From Nocardia sp. SYP-A9097 (GTDB lineage: Bacteria > Actinomycetota > Actinomycetes > Mycobacteriales > Mycobacteriaceae), in the NCBI RefSeq assembly GCF_009649815.1, contig NZ_WJIC01000017.1, positions 1 through 64,000 on the forward strand: 64,000 bases of DNA, given 5' to 3'. The notes beneath the pieces were generated by a model. It did no database searches and was not told where the DNA came from. It saw only the letters and a program-made list of their open reading frames with translations. The stretch's first letter is position 1. Each line of letters opens with the position of its first letter. The position numbers and the translations under genes are program-made. Shown here in pieces: positions 24,971-35,800 of this stretch.

Positions 24971-27900
24971 ATGTCTGTAGTTGAGACGTCACGGAGTATT
25001 CGGAGTTTCTCCCCGGTGGCGGTGATAGGACTGGCTTGTCGATTGCCGGGGGCGAATGATCCGGACGAATTCTGGAAACTCCTGAGCAGCGGGGGGCATG
25101 CGATCGGCCCGCCGTCCGGCGATCGGCTGACCGCGGATGCGCGGATCGAGGGCCTGATCGGTGGCTTCCTGGACAAGGTCGACGAGTTCGATGCCGAGTT
25201 CTTCGGTATCGCACCGCGGGAGGCGGCCGCGATCGATCCCCAGCAGCGCCTGCTGCTGGAATTGGCTTGGGAGGCAAGCGAAGACGCGAACCTGCCGATG
25301 AGTTCGCTGCGCGGCACCGATACCGGCGTCTTCGTGGCCGCCATCGCGAGCGACTATGCCACCCTGGTGCAGGAGGCCGGTGATACCGCGATCACCCGGC
25401 ACACACTGACGGGGTTGAGTCGTGGTGTGCTGGCGAACCGCATCTCGTACACGTTCGGCCTGCACGGTGCCAGCCTGGCCTTGGATTCGGCGCAGTCATC
25501 CGGACTGGCCGCGGTGCACGCCGCCTGCGTCAGTCTCGGCAGCGGGGAGTCGACCGCGGCCTTCGTAGCGGCGGCCAATCTGAATCTCACGCGGACCGGT
25601 GCGCTCACCGCCGAGCGTTTCGGCGGCGTCTCGGCCAGCGGCCGCGCATCGGTATTCGATGCGGGGGCCGATGGCTATGTGCGCGGTGAGGGCGCGGTCG
25701 TGCTGCTGCTGAAACCGCTGGACCGGGCGCTCGCGGAGGGGGATCGGGTGCACGCGGTCATCCGGTCGACCGCGCTCAATAACGACGGGGCGAGTTCGTC
25801 GCTGACCGTGCCCACGGCGGCCGCGCAGGCGGCGGTGATCGATCGGGCATTGTCGCGAGCGAACCTGCGGCCCGGCGATATTCAGTATGTCGAGCTGCAC
25901 GGCACCGGAACCAGGGTTGGTGACCCGATCGAGGCCGAGGCGCTCGGTATCGCGCTGGGGCGTGCGCGAGCTGGCGATGATCCCCTGCTCGTCGGTTCGG
26001 TGAAGCCGAATGTGGGGCATTTGGAGGGCGCGGCCGGGCTGGTCGGATTGCTGAAAGCGATTGTGAGCGTGCGGAATCGGAAGATTCCGGCAACTCTGCA
26101 TCACGAGCGGCCCAATCCCGCGATCGACCTGCCCGGTACGAACCTGCGGGTCGTCACCGCGGCCCAGCCCTGGCCGCATGCCGACCGGCGGGTGCTGGCG
26201 GGTGTCAGTTCATTCGGGATGGGTGGCACCAATGCTCATGTGATCGTCGAACGGGTATCCTCCCCGGAAGGATCCGCCGGCGGAGTGGAAGTACCTGCGG
26301 CGCTGAGCGATTCGGACTCCGCGCTGACCGGAGTGCTGCCCTTCGTGGTGTCGGGCGCTTCGCCCGCCGCGTTGGCGGCGCAGGCGGCGCGGCTGGGCAC
26401 TTTCCTCTCCGATGGCGGAGCGGAATGGGCGTGGCCGTCGGTCGCGTCCGGGCTGATCCGGGATCGAGTCGTATTCGGTACGCGCGCCGTGGTTCTCGCG
26501 GCCGATCGCAATGCGCTACTCGCCGGGCTGACCGCACTCGCGCGAGATACGGTGCTGCCCGCGGTCGTGCCCGCCGGGGCGGCGACTCACGCGGTCGGGG
26601 TCGTCTTCGGTGGACAGGGAAGTCAGCGGGCGGGTGCCGGAGTCGAGCTGTATCAACGGTTCCCGGTATTCCGCACGGCATTCGACGCCGCGGTGGAGGC
26701 GTTGGATCGGCATCTGGCCGGGGCCGTGGAGTTCTCGGTGCGGGAGGTGGCCTTCGGCGTCGAGGGCACGGCGGGTGCGATCGATTCGACGGTATACACG
26801 CAGGCGGTGGTATTCGCGGTGGAGACCGCGCTGTTCCGGCTGCTGCGGTCGTGGGGTATCGAGATCCCGGTCGTCGCTGGACATTCGATCGGCGGAGTGG
26901 TGACCGCGCATGTCGCGGGAGTGCTGTCGCTCGAGGACGCGGCGCGCCTGGTGGCCGCGCGCGGCCGGTTGCTCGGATCGCTGCCGACCGGTGGGGCGAT
27001 GGTGGCGGTGGAGGCCACGGAAGCCGAAGCCCTCGAAGCGATTTCGAAACATCAGGGCGAGTCGATCGCACCGGAGGTGTCGCTGGCGGCGGTGAACGGT
27101 CCCCGGGCCGTGGTGCTCTCCGGTATCGAGGCGGCGGTGACGAAGGTGGCCGACGCGCTGTCGGCCGAGGGCCGCCGTACCAAACGACTGGCCGTATCGC
27201 ATGCGTTCCATTCGTCGCTGATGGAGCCGGTCCTCGCGGAATTCGAAGCGGTCGTGGCCGGGCTGAACTTCGCCCGTGCGGGAGCCGAAGCGACGATCGT
27301 CTCGGACTCCACCGGTGCGGTGGTCACCCCGGACGAGTTGGCCGATCCGGCGTACTGGGTGCGGCATCTGCGGGGCACGGTGCGCTTCGCGGACGCGGTG
27401 CGCGGCATGCGAGCGCTCGGCGTCGACCTGTTCGTCGAGGTCAGCGCCGAGGCGGTGCTGGCCCCGACGATCTCGGCGGTGCTCGCGGATGAATCCGATC
27501 CCACGGTCGTCGCCGTCACCCTGCGAAACGGGCGGGACGAAGCCACGACGGCATTGACCGCGGCGGCGACGGTCTTCACCAACGGCCATGCGGTCGACTG
27601 GTCATCGATCGTGCCGCGTGCGCCGCGAATCCAGTTGCCGACCTATGCGTTCCAACGGCAGCGCTTCTGGATCGACAGCACCGCAACGGATCTCGCGGAT
27701 CCGGTGCGGGTCTCCGCCGCCGGTGAACCCGCTGTGGCGCGGCCGGTCGCGCCCGCGCCGGTGACACTCGCGGACACCGTGATCGCCACGACCGCGGCCG
27801 TGCTCGGACATGCCGACGCGTCGCGAATCGACCGGCAGCGGACCTATCGGGAGCTCGGACTCGATTCACTCGGAGCCGCCGAACTGGCAACGGCGCTGAG

Positions 27901-30900
27901 TCGAGCTCTCGGAATCCGGATCGACGCGACGACCGTCTACGACTTTCCCACGCCGGCCGCTCTCCTGGAACATCTGGCCGCGCGATTGTCGACCACCGGG
28001 ACAACGGCCCCGGCGACCGACGACGGCCCGGCCCGGCCCGTTGCCACCCCTACCGAGCCGATCGCGATCGTCGCGTTGAGTGGCCGCTTCCCCGGCGGCG
28101 CGGACACTCCGGAGCAGCTCTGGGATCTGCTCGCCCGCGGCGGCGACGCGATCGGTGACTTCCCGGCCGATCGCGGCTGGGATCTGGCCGGTCTCTACGA
28201 TCCGAGCGGGAACCGACCCGGTTCGAGCTCCACCCGCCGTGGCGGATTCCTCACGGCCGCAGGAGAGTTCGACGCCGCCTTCTTCGGGATATCGCCGCGC
28301 GAAGCCACCGCGATGGACCCGCAGCAGCGCCTCGTGCTCGAGGCGGCGTGGGAGCTGTTCGAGCGCGCCGATATCGTGCCGAAGTCGTTGTCCGGCAGCC
28401 GAACCGCCGTCTACCTCGGGGCCACGCCGCAGGAGTACGGCCCACGATTGCACCAAATGGGCGACGCCGGTGCGGGATACGGCCTCACCGGCATATCGCC
28501 CAGCGTGTTGTCCGGGCGAATCGCGTACACCTTCGGATTGGCGGGCCCCGCGCTCACCGTGGATACGGCGTGCTCGTCCGCACTGGTGGCCCTGCATCTC
28601 GCGGTCCGGGCACTGCGTTCGGGTGAAGCCGATCTCGCCCTCGCGGGTGGCGTCACGGTCATGGCGAATCCCGGTATGTTCACCGAATTCTCCCGCCAGC
28701 GCGGACTGGCCCCGGACGGGCGGTGCAAGGCGTTCGCCGCGGGTGCGGACGGCACCGGCTGGTCCGAGGCGGTGAGTCTGGTGCTGGTCGAGCGATTGTC
28801 GGACGCACGGCGGCTCGGACACGAGGTGCTGGCGGTGGTTCGTGGCTCCGCGGTGAATCAGGACGGCGCATCCAACGGCCTGACCGCGCCGAACGGTCCG
28901 GCCCAGCAGCGCGTGATCCGGGATGCGCTGGCCGACGCCGGATTACTGGCGTCGGAGGTCGATGTGGTCGAGGCGCATGGGACTGGGACCGCGCTGGGCG
29001 ATCCGATCGAGGCGCAGGCATTGCTCGCGACCTACGGGCAGGATCGCGCCGCACCGGTGTGGCTCGGATCGCTGAAATCCAATATCGGTCACACCCAGGC
29101 CGCGGCGGGAACGGTCGGCCTCACCAAAATGGTGCTGGCGCTGCGGCACAACCTGATTCCCGCGACCTTGCATGTGGATGAGCCATCACCGCATGTGGAT
29201 TGGTCATCCGGAGCGGTCGAGCTGGCCACCGAGCCGCGGCCGTGGCCGCGTGGTGCGCGACCGCGCCGGGCCGCGGTCTCGTCGTTCGGTATCAGCGGAA
29301 CCAATGCGCACGTGATCATCGAGGAGACACCGGAGGCGGCGGGCACGCTTGCCGCCCAGGTCCACGAATTACCCGGTGCGGCAGTGCCGTTCGTGATCTC
29401 CGGCGCGTCGGCAGCGGCATTGCGCGGGCAGGCGCGACTCCTGGCCGACCAGGCCGCGAGAACGCCATGGAGCCCCGCGGCGCTCGCGTCCGCACTGGTT
29501 CGGACGCGGGAGGTGTTCGGGTCACGAGCCGTAGTCACCGCGGCGGACGATCGTGAACTGGCCGATGGTCTCGCGGCACTTGCCGACGGCCGATTGGCAC
29601 CCTCTGTGATCCTCGGCCCGGCGTCCTCCGCCGGTGGCGGCGTCGCCGTCGTGTTCGGCGGTCAGGGAAGTCAGCGCGCGGGCGCGGGAATCGAACTGTA
29701 CGAACGCTTTCCGGTCTTCCGTGCGGCCTTCGATGCGGCCACGGAACTCCTGGATTCGCGTCTGGCCGATGCGGTCGAATTCTCGGTTCGCGATGTCGCG
29801 TTCGGCGCGGCGGGGACCGATGGACTGATCGATTCGACGATATTCACCCAGCCGGTGGTGTTCGCCGTGGAGACCGCGCTCTTCCGATTGATCGAATCGT
29901 GGGGGATCGAGGTCGCGGTGGTGGCGGGGCATTCCATCGGCGGCGTGGTCGCCGCCCATGTCGCCGGTGCGCTATCGCTGGCGGATGCGGCGAACCTCGT
30001 CGCGGCGCGTGGCCGACTGCTGGGCTCATTGCCCGCAGGCGGGGCGATGGTCGCGGTGGAGGCTACCGAAAGCGAAGTGCTCGACGCGATTTCGCGGCTG
30101 CCGGGCGAGGTCCGGGCCGCCGGTATCTCGGTTGCGGCGGTGAACGGCCCGCGGTCGGTGGTGGTTTCCGGGGCTTCGGCGGCCGTACAGGAGGTGGCCG
30201 AGGGGCTGTCGCGGACCGGAAGTCGCACCAAGCGCCTCGCGGTGTCGCACGGATTCCATTCACCCCTGATGGACCCGGTACTCGCCGAGTTCCGCACGAT
30301 CGTCGCCGGATTGTCCTTCGGGGAAACGACTTTGACGGTGGTGTCGGATTCGACGGGTGCCGTGCTGAATAACGCTGAGCTCGCTGATCCGGAGTACTGG
30401 GTGCGGCATTTGCGCGGGACCGTGCGATTCGCGGATACCGTGCGCACGTTGCGCGAGGCGGGCGCGGGGTTGTTCCTCGAGGTGGGTGCGGACGCGGTGC
30501 TGACCCCGATGGTGTCGGCGACGCTGGCTCAGCACGACCCCGCCGGTGGCACGGCCACCGTGGCAACCCTGCGGACCGGACGCTCCGAGGTGCTGAGTCT
30601 TCTACAGTCAGCCGCAACGGTATTCACGCACGGGCACACCGTCGACTGGTCGGCGATCGTGCCCCCGGCGCCACGAACCACCCTGCCCACCTATGCCTTT
30701 CAGCGACAGCGGTACTGGATCGACACCCCGGCGGCCACCGTACCCGCCGAGCACCCCGGCAACGGCTGGTTCTGGGAGCGGGTCCGCGAACACGATGCCG
30801 ACGCACTCGCGGCCGCGCTCGGGATCGGCGAGCCCGCGCTGCGGACGATACTGCCCGCACTGGATGCCTGGCGGAGCCATCATGATCGCGGCGAACTGCT

Positions 30901-32836
30901 GGATTCCTGGACCTACCGCGTGGATTGGCGGTCGATTCCGGTTGCGGGCCAAGGGCCGGAGTCGGGTGATCATTGGCTGCTGGTGTCGGCGAACGACGGC
31001 ACGGCGGACCGCTGGGTGAACGGTATCGGCGCAGCCCTGCGGAGGTTCGGCGCGACGGCCACGACGGTGCAGGTCGACCCGGCGACCGCCGGTCGCGGCG
31101 AGTTCGCGGTGGCCATCGCCGCCGTGCCGAGTCCGGTGGCCAAGATCGTCTCGCTGTTGCCATTGGCCGCGGCGGAACCGGATCCGGCCGGGACCCAGGC
31201 CCTGGTGGCCGGTGTGAATTTGGTGCAGGCGATATCGGATCTCGGTCTCGCCGTGGACTTCCGGGTGATCACCGCGGGTGCGGTGGCGGTTTCGGCGGAC
31301 GATCGGGTCCGTGCCCCGCAACAGTCTTGGCACTGGGCTTTCACCGGTGCCGCGGCCGTGGAGCGGGCTGTCCGGACAGCGGGGGTGGTGGACGCGCCCG
31401 CCGAACCGGACGAGCGGCTGGCCGCCCGCGTGATCGAGGCGCTGTCCGACGATGGTGAGCGGGAACTGGCTGTGCGCGACCGTGATACGTGGGCCAGACG
31501 GCTCGTACGAGCGCGACCGGACCATCGAGCCGTCACAGCGTGGCGGCCGAGGGGCACGGTGTTGATCACCGGTGGCACCGGGGCGCTCGGTGCCCAGGTG
31601 GCTCGGCGGCTCGCGCGCAACGGCGTCCAGGACCTGTTGCTGGTGAGCCGACGGGGTCCGGACGCCCCCGGTGTCGCGGAGTTGGTCACCGAACTCGCGG
31701 GCCTGGGCGCCCGTGTGACCGTGGACGTCTGCGATATCGGCGACCGCTCGGCGGTAGCCGCGCTGCTGGCGCGAATTCCGGCTGATCGACCGCTGACCGA
31801 TGTGGTGCACACCGCCGCCGTGCTCGATGACGCGCTGGTCGACGGCCTCGATCGCGAGCGGATCCGCCGGGTCCATCGAGTGAAGGTCGGCGGGGCGTGG
31901 CACCTGCACGACCTGACCGCGGATCTCGCACTGTCCTCGTTCGTGCTGTTCTCGTCCATCACCGGAATCGACACCGGTGCGGGACAGGCGAACTACGGTC
32001 CCGGCAATGCGACCCTGGATGCCCTGGCCGAGTACCGGCGTGCGCTCGGCCTGCCCGCCACCTCGATCGCCTGGGGGCACTGGGACGGTGCCGGGATCGC
32101 CGGCGCGGAGGCCGGAAAGCAGCTGCGCCGTAGCGGTTTGCGACCGATGGATCCGGAACTGGCGGTGGACGCGCTCGAACGGGCCGTTGCCGCGGACGAG
32201 ACCCGGATCGTCGTCGCGGATGTGGACTGGGCCGCGGCGGTGCCGTCGTCCCGGACCCGACTGCTCGAGGAACTCCAGCCGACCGCCCAGCCTGCCACCG
32301 AAGTCGACAGTGGCACTGCGGGATTGGCTGATCGGCTGGCCGCCCTCGGTGTCTCCGAGCGCACGCGGTATGTCTCGGCGCTGGTGCGTACCGAGGTGGC
32401 CGCCGCGCTGGGCCACACCTCGGCGGCCGCGGTCGCCGACGATCGGAGTCTGCGCGATCAGGGCTTCACCTCGCTGTCCGCGGTGGAATTGCGCAATCGG
32501 CTGGGGCAGGTCACCACGCTGGACCTGCCCGCGACCGTTGTCTTCGACCATCCGACGGTCCCCGAGCTGACGGATCTGATTGTGCGCCTGCTGATTCCGG
32601 AGGAGTCGAGCGTGCTGGACACCGTACTAGGCGATCTGGAGAGGATCGCGGGGGCGCTCACCGGCCCCGGTATCTCCGACGACGAGCGTGCCGTCGCCGT
32701 GGATCGGATACGGCGACTGGTGGATTCGCGGACCTGGTCGCCGCCCGGATCCGCGGCGGACCGCACGGATCGGTTGTCGACCGATTCGGACGACGACCTC
32801 ATCGAATTCATCGGCGCCGAACTCGGCATCTCCTGA
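24971..32836 (+). CDS. modular type I PKS 1: loading module KSQ-AT-ACP plus module 1 KS-AT-KR-ACP
   Basis: 2621 residues. Loading module: KSQ (about 15-425) in which the nucleophile is Gln175 (DSAQSSG in place of TACSS) while the histidines in HGTGT and VGHLEGA remain, so it decarboxylates rather than condenses; AT (about 543-880) with GHSIGG at Ser639 and HAFH at 744, malonyl-specific; ACP with LGLDSL (Ser966). Module 1: KS (about 1030-1455, Cys1201); AT with GHSIGG (Ser1655) and HGFH (1760), malonyl type; KR (about 2195-2375) with GGTGALG, LDD at 2285-2287 (B-type), Ser2329, Tyr2342 and Asn2346; ACP with GFTSL (Ser2501; Asp replaced by Thr). The C-terminal 80 residues are a docking region. 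It would make a 3-hydroxybutyryl thioester. No DH or ER. Confidence 0.95.
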   Translation: MSVVETSRSIRSFSPVAVIGLACRLPGANDPDEFWKLLSSGGHAIGPPSGDRLTADARIEGLIGGFLDKVDEFDAEFFGIAPREAAAIDPQQRLLLELAWEASEDANLPMSSLRGTDTGVFVAAIASDYATLVQEAGDTAITRHTLTGLSRGVLANRISYTFGLHGASLALDSAQSSGLAAVHAACVSLGSGESTAAFVAAANLNLTRTGALTAERFGGVSASGRASVFDAGADGYVRGEGAVVLLLKPLDRALAEGDRVHAVIRSTALNNDGASSSLTVPTAAAQAAVIDRALSRANLRPGDIQYVELHGTGTRVGDPIEAEALGIALGRARAGDDPLLVGSVKPNVGHLEGAAGLVGLLKAIVSVRNRKIPATLHHERPNPAIDLPGTNLRVVTAAQPWPHADRRVLAGVSSFGMGGTNAHVIVERVSSPEGSAGGVEVPAALSDSDSALTGVLPFVVSGASPAALAAQAARLGTFLSDGGAEWAWPSVASGLIRDRVVFGTRAVVLAADRNALLAGLTALARDTVLPAVVPAGAATHAVGVVFGGQGSQRAGAGVELYQRFPVFRTAFDAAVEALDRHLAGAVEFSVREVAFGVEGTAGAIDSTVYTQAVVFAVETALFRLLRSWGIEIPVVAGHSIGGVVTAHVAGVLSLEDAARLVAARGRLLGSLPTGGAMVAVEATEAEALEAISKHQGESIAPEVSLAAVNGPRAVVLSGIEAAVTKVADALSAEGRRTKRLAVSHAFHSSLMEPVLAEFEAVVAGLNFARAGAEATIVSDSTGAVVTPDELADPAYWVRHLRGTVRFADAVRGMRALGVDLFVEVSAEAVLAPTISAVLADESDPTVVAVTLRNGRDEATTALTAAATVFTNGHAVDWSSIVPRAPRIQLPTYAFQRQRFWIDSTATDLADPVRVSAAGEPAVARPVAPAPVTLADTVIATTAAVLGHADASRIDRQRTYRELGLDSLGAAELATALSRALGIRIDATTVYDFPTPAALLEHLAARLSTTGTTAPATDDGPARPVATPTEPIAIVALSGRFPGGADTPEQLWDLLARGGDAIGDFPADRGWDLAGLYDPSGNRPGSSSTRRGGFLTAAGEFDAAFFGISPREATAMDPQQRLVLEAAWELFERADIVPKSLSGSRTAVYLGATPQEYGPRLHQMGDAGAGYGLTGISPSVLSGRIAYTFGLAGPALTVDTACSSALVALHLAVRALRSGEADLALAGGVTVMANPGMFTEFSRQRGLAPDGRCKAFAAGADGTGWSEAVSLVLVERLSDARRLGHEVLAVVRGSAVNQDGASNGLTAPNGPAQQRVIRDALADAGLLASEVDVVEAHGTGTALGDPIEAQALLATYGQDRAAPVWLGSLKSNIGHTQAAAGTVGLTKMVLALRHNLIPATLHVDEPSPHVDWSSGAVELATEPRPWPRGARPRRAAVSSFGISGTNAHVIIEETPEAAGTLAAQVHELPGAAVPFVISGASAAALRGQARLLADQAARTPWSPAALASALVRTREVFGSRAVVTAADDRELADGLAALADGRLAPSVILGPASSAGGGVAVVFGGQGSQRAGAGIELYERFPVFRAAFDAATELLDSRLADAVEFSVRDVAFGAAGTDGLIDSTIFTQPVVFAVETALFRLIESWGIEVAVVAGHSIGGVVAAHVAGALSLADAANLVAARGRLLGSLPAGGAMVAVEATESEVLDAISRLPGEVRAAGISVAAVNGPRSVVVSGASAAVQEVAEGLSRTGSRTKRLAVSHGFHSPLMDPVLAEFRTIVAGLSFGETTLTVVSDSTGAVLNNAELADPEYWVRHLRGTVRFADTVRTLREAGAGLFLEVGADAVLTPMVSATLAQHDPAGGTATVATLRTGRSEVLSLLQSAATVFTHGHTVDWSAIVPPAPRTTLPTYAFQRQRYWIDTPAATVPAEHPGNGWFWERVREHDADALAAALGIGEPALRTILPALDAWRSHHDRGELLDSWTYRVDWRSIPVAGQGPESGDHWLLVSANDGTADRWVNGIGAALRRFGATATTVQVDPATAGRGEFAVAIAAVPSPVAKIVSLLPLAAAEPDPAGTQALVAGVNLVQAISDLGLAVDFRVITAGAVAVSADDRVRAPQQSWHWAFTGAAAVERAVRTAGVVDAPAEPDERLAARVIEALSDDGERELAVRDRDTWARRLVRARPDHRAVTAWRPRGTVLITGGTGALGAQVARRLARNGVQDLLLVSRRGPDAPGVAELVTELAGLGARVTVDVCDIGDRSAVAALLARIPADRPLTDVVHTAAVLDDALVDGLDRERIRRVHRVKVGGAWHLHDLTADLALSSFVLFSSITGIDTGAGQANYGPGNATLDALAEYRRALGLPATSIAWGHWDGAGIAGAEAGKQLRRSGLRPMDPELAVDALERAVAADETRIVVADVDWAAAVPSSRTRLLEELQPTAQPATEVDSGTAGLADRLAALGVSERTRYVSALVRTEVAAALGHTSAAAVADDRSLRDQGFTSLSAVELRNRLGQVTTLDLPATVVFDHPTVPELTDLIVRLLIPEESSVLDTVLGDLERIAGALTGPGISDDERAVAVDRIRRLVDSRTWSPPGSAADRTDRLSTDSDDDLIEFIGAELGIS

Positions 32837-32896
32837 CTCCGCTCCGCATCGGGCAGCAATGCCCAGCTCTACCCATGCTTTTCGAAAGGCATTGCT

Positions 32897-35800
32897 GTGA
32901 ACGACGTCGCGAACGACGATAAGCTGCGCCGCCTGCTGCGGCAGGTCAGCGCGGAACTGTACAAGACGCGTGCGGAACTGCGGGAGGTCACCGAGGCCGG
33001 GCACGAGCCGATCGCCATCGTCGCCACCGGCTGCCGGTTCCCCGGCGCGGACACCCCCGAGGCGTTCTGGGAACTGTTGGCGCAGGGGCGCGAGGCGCTG
33101 AGCGACTTCCCGGAGGATCGCGGATGGGACACCGACGCGCTCTACCACCCGGACCCCGACCACATCGGCACCTCGTACACCCGCCGTGGCGGTTTCCTCG
33201 ACGGCGCAGCCGATTTCGACCCGGACTTCTTCGGCATCTCCCGCCGCGAGGCGCTCGCCATGGACCCGCAGCAGCGCCTGCTGTTGCACACAACCTGGGA
33301 GGCTTTCGAATACGCCGGAATCGATCCGCGGACGCTGCGCGGCAGCCGGACCGGGGTGTACACCGGCACCAACGGGCAGACCTATGTCACCGGCCCGGGC
33401 GAGGTGCCCGCGAATGTCGAGGGTTATCTGGTGACCGGGACCGCCGCGAGCGTGCTGTCCGGCCGGATCGCCTACACCTTCGGATTCGAGGGTCCCGCGC
33501 TCACCGTCGACACCGCGTGCTCGTCGTCCCTGGTGGCACTGCATCTGGCGGTGCGGGCACTGCGAGCGGGGGAGATCGATTTCGCGGTGGCGGGCGGGGC
33601 CACCGTCATGGCCACGCCGTCGATCTTCGTGGAGTTCTCGCGGCAACGGGGTCTGGCCGCCGACGGCCGGTGCAAGGCGTTCGCAGCCGGAGCGGACGGG
33701 ACGGGCTGGGCCGAAGGAGCCGGAGTGGTGCTGGTGGAGCGCCTTTCCGATGCCCAACGGCTGGGCCATCGCATTGTGGCCGTGATACGTGGAACCGCCG
33801 TCAATCAGGATGGCGCGTCGAATGGATTGACCGCACCGAACGGTCCGGCGCAGCAGCGGGTCATTCGGGAAGCGCTGGCGAATTCGGGCCTGAGCGCGGC
33901 GGAGGTGGACGCGGTCGAGGCGCACGGCACCGGGACCGCGCTCGGCGATCCGATCGAGGCCCAGGCGCTGCTGGCGACCTATGGGCAGGGGCGGACCGAA
34001 CCGCTCCGGCTTGGCTCGGTGAAATCCAATATCGGGCACACCCAGGCCGCCGCGGGTATCGCGGGGGTGATCAAGACGGCGCTGGCGCTCCAGCACGGGG
34101 AGCTGCCGCCGACCTTGCACGTGAATGAGCCGTCACCGCTGGTGAAGTGGGACTCGGGCCGCATCGCGCTGCTGACCGAGCGGCAGGTGTGGCCCGGGAC
34201 CGGGCGACTGCGGCGGGCCGCGGTATCGGCCTTCGGTGTCTCGGGGACGAACGCCCATGTCATCTTGGAACAGGCTCCCGAAAGTGCAGTGCCCGACTCG
34301 GTTTCGCCCCCCGTCTCAGGCTCGGTCCTGCCGTACGTGGTGACCGGCTCCACGCCGGACGCCTTGCGCGCACAGGCGAAACGGCTGGGCGAGTTCGTGA
34401 CCGGCGTCGAGGACTCGCAGCGGTGGTCGATCGCCTCGTCGCTGGTGCGTGACCGCGCGGTGTTCGGGTCGAGGGCGGTGGTGATCGCCGGTGAACGGGC
34501 CGCGCTGGCATCCGGGCTGACCGGGCTCGCCGATGGCGTGACTGGTTCCGGTGTGGTCAGCGGGACGGACGAGACCCTCCCGGGCAGCGTGGGCGTCGTA
34601 TTCGGCGGGCAGGGTAGTCAGCGGGTCGGTGCGGGGGCCGCGCTGCGCAGTCGTTTCCCGGTGTTCCGCGAGTCCTTCGACGCGACCGTGGAGTTGCTGG
34701 ACCGCTATCTCGCAGGAGCCGTGGAGCACTCGGTCGCGGCGGTCGCCTTCGGCGCGCCCGGCACCGCGGGACTGATCGATTCGACCGTCTACACCCAATC
34801 GGTGGTCTTCGCGGTCGAGGTCGCGCTCTACCGGCTGCTCGAGTCCTGGGGCGTCGAGATCTCCGCTGTGGCAGGGCATTCCATCGGTGGTGTAGTGGCC
34901 GCGCATGTCGCGGGAGCGCTGTCCCTCGAGGACGCGGCACGGTTGGTCGCCGCCCGTGGCCGCCTGATGGGTGCGCTGCCCGCCGGGGGAGCCATGGTCG
35001 CGATCGAGGCCACCGAAACCGAAGTGCGCGAAGCGATTGCGGCCTTCCCGGATGCCAACGGCACGACCGCGATATCGATCGCCGCGGTGAACGGCCCACG
35101 TGCCGTGGTGGTCTCGGGCGCGGAGGCACAGGTGCTGGACCTGGCCGCGCGACTGTCGGGCGCCGGTAGCCGGGTGAAACGGCTGGCGGTGTCGCACGGA
35201 TTCCATTCCGCGCTGATGGATCCGGTGCTCGCCGAGTTCGAACAGGTCGTGGCCGCACTGACCTTTACCGAGCCGACCGGCGCGCGGGTGATCTCGGACG
35301 CCACGGGTGCGCCGGTCACGGGGGCGGAGCTGGCGGATCCGCGCTATTGGGTGCGGCACCTGCGTGGCACTGTGCGCTTTGCCGATGCCGTACGCGCCAT
35401 GCGTGATTCGGGCATCGCGGTCTTCCTGGAGTTGGGCGCGGACGCGGTCCTGACACCGATGGTTTCAGCCACGCTCGCCGACAGCGTGGGAGACGTCGGA
35501 GCCATTGCGGCCGCGACGCTGCGCAAGGGCCGGGACGAGGAATCGACGGTGCTGTCGGCCGCGGCCGCGGTGTTCGTCCAGGGCCACCATGTCGACTGGT
35601 CCGCGATCATCCCGCAGGCTCCACGAATCGAGTTGCCCACCTACGCTTTCCGGAACGAGCGGTTCTGGGCGACCGTGGAACCGCGGGTCGGCGGCCATTC
35701 CGGCGAGCACGGCGATCACGGCCTGTTGGGTTCGGTGTTGCGCCTTGCCTCCGAAGACGGCGCGGTCGCGACCGGACGGCTCGCACTGAACACCCATCCC

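Noticed and set aside
30608..32551. A 647-codon open frame antisense to the first PKS gene
   Set aside because: Arg/Gly/His-rich text without domains, mirrored in codon phase by the PKS; similar antisense frames occur along all three PKS genes and are a GC-skew effect.
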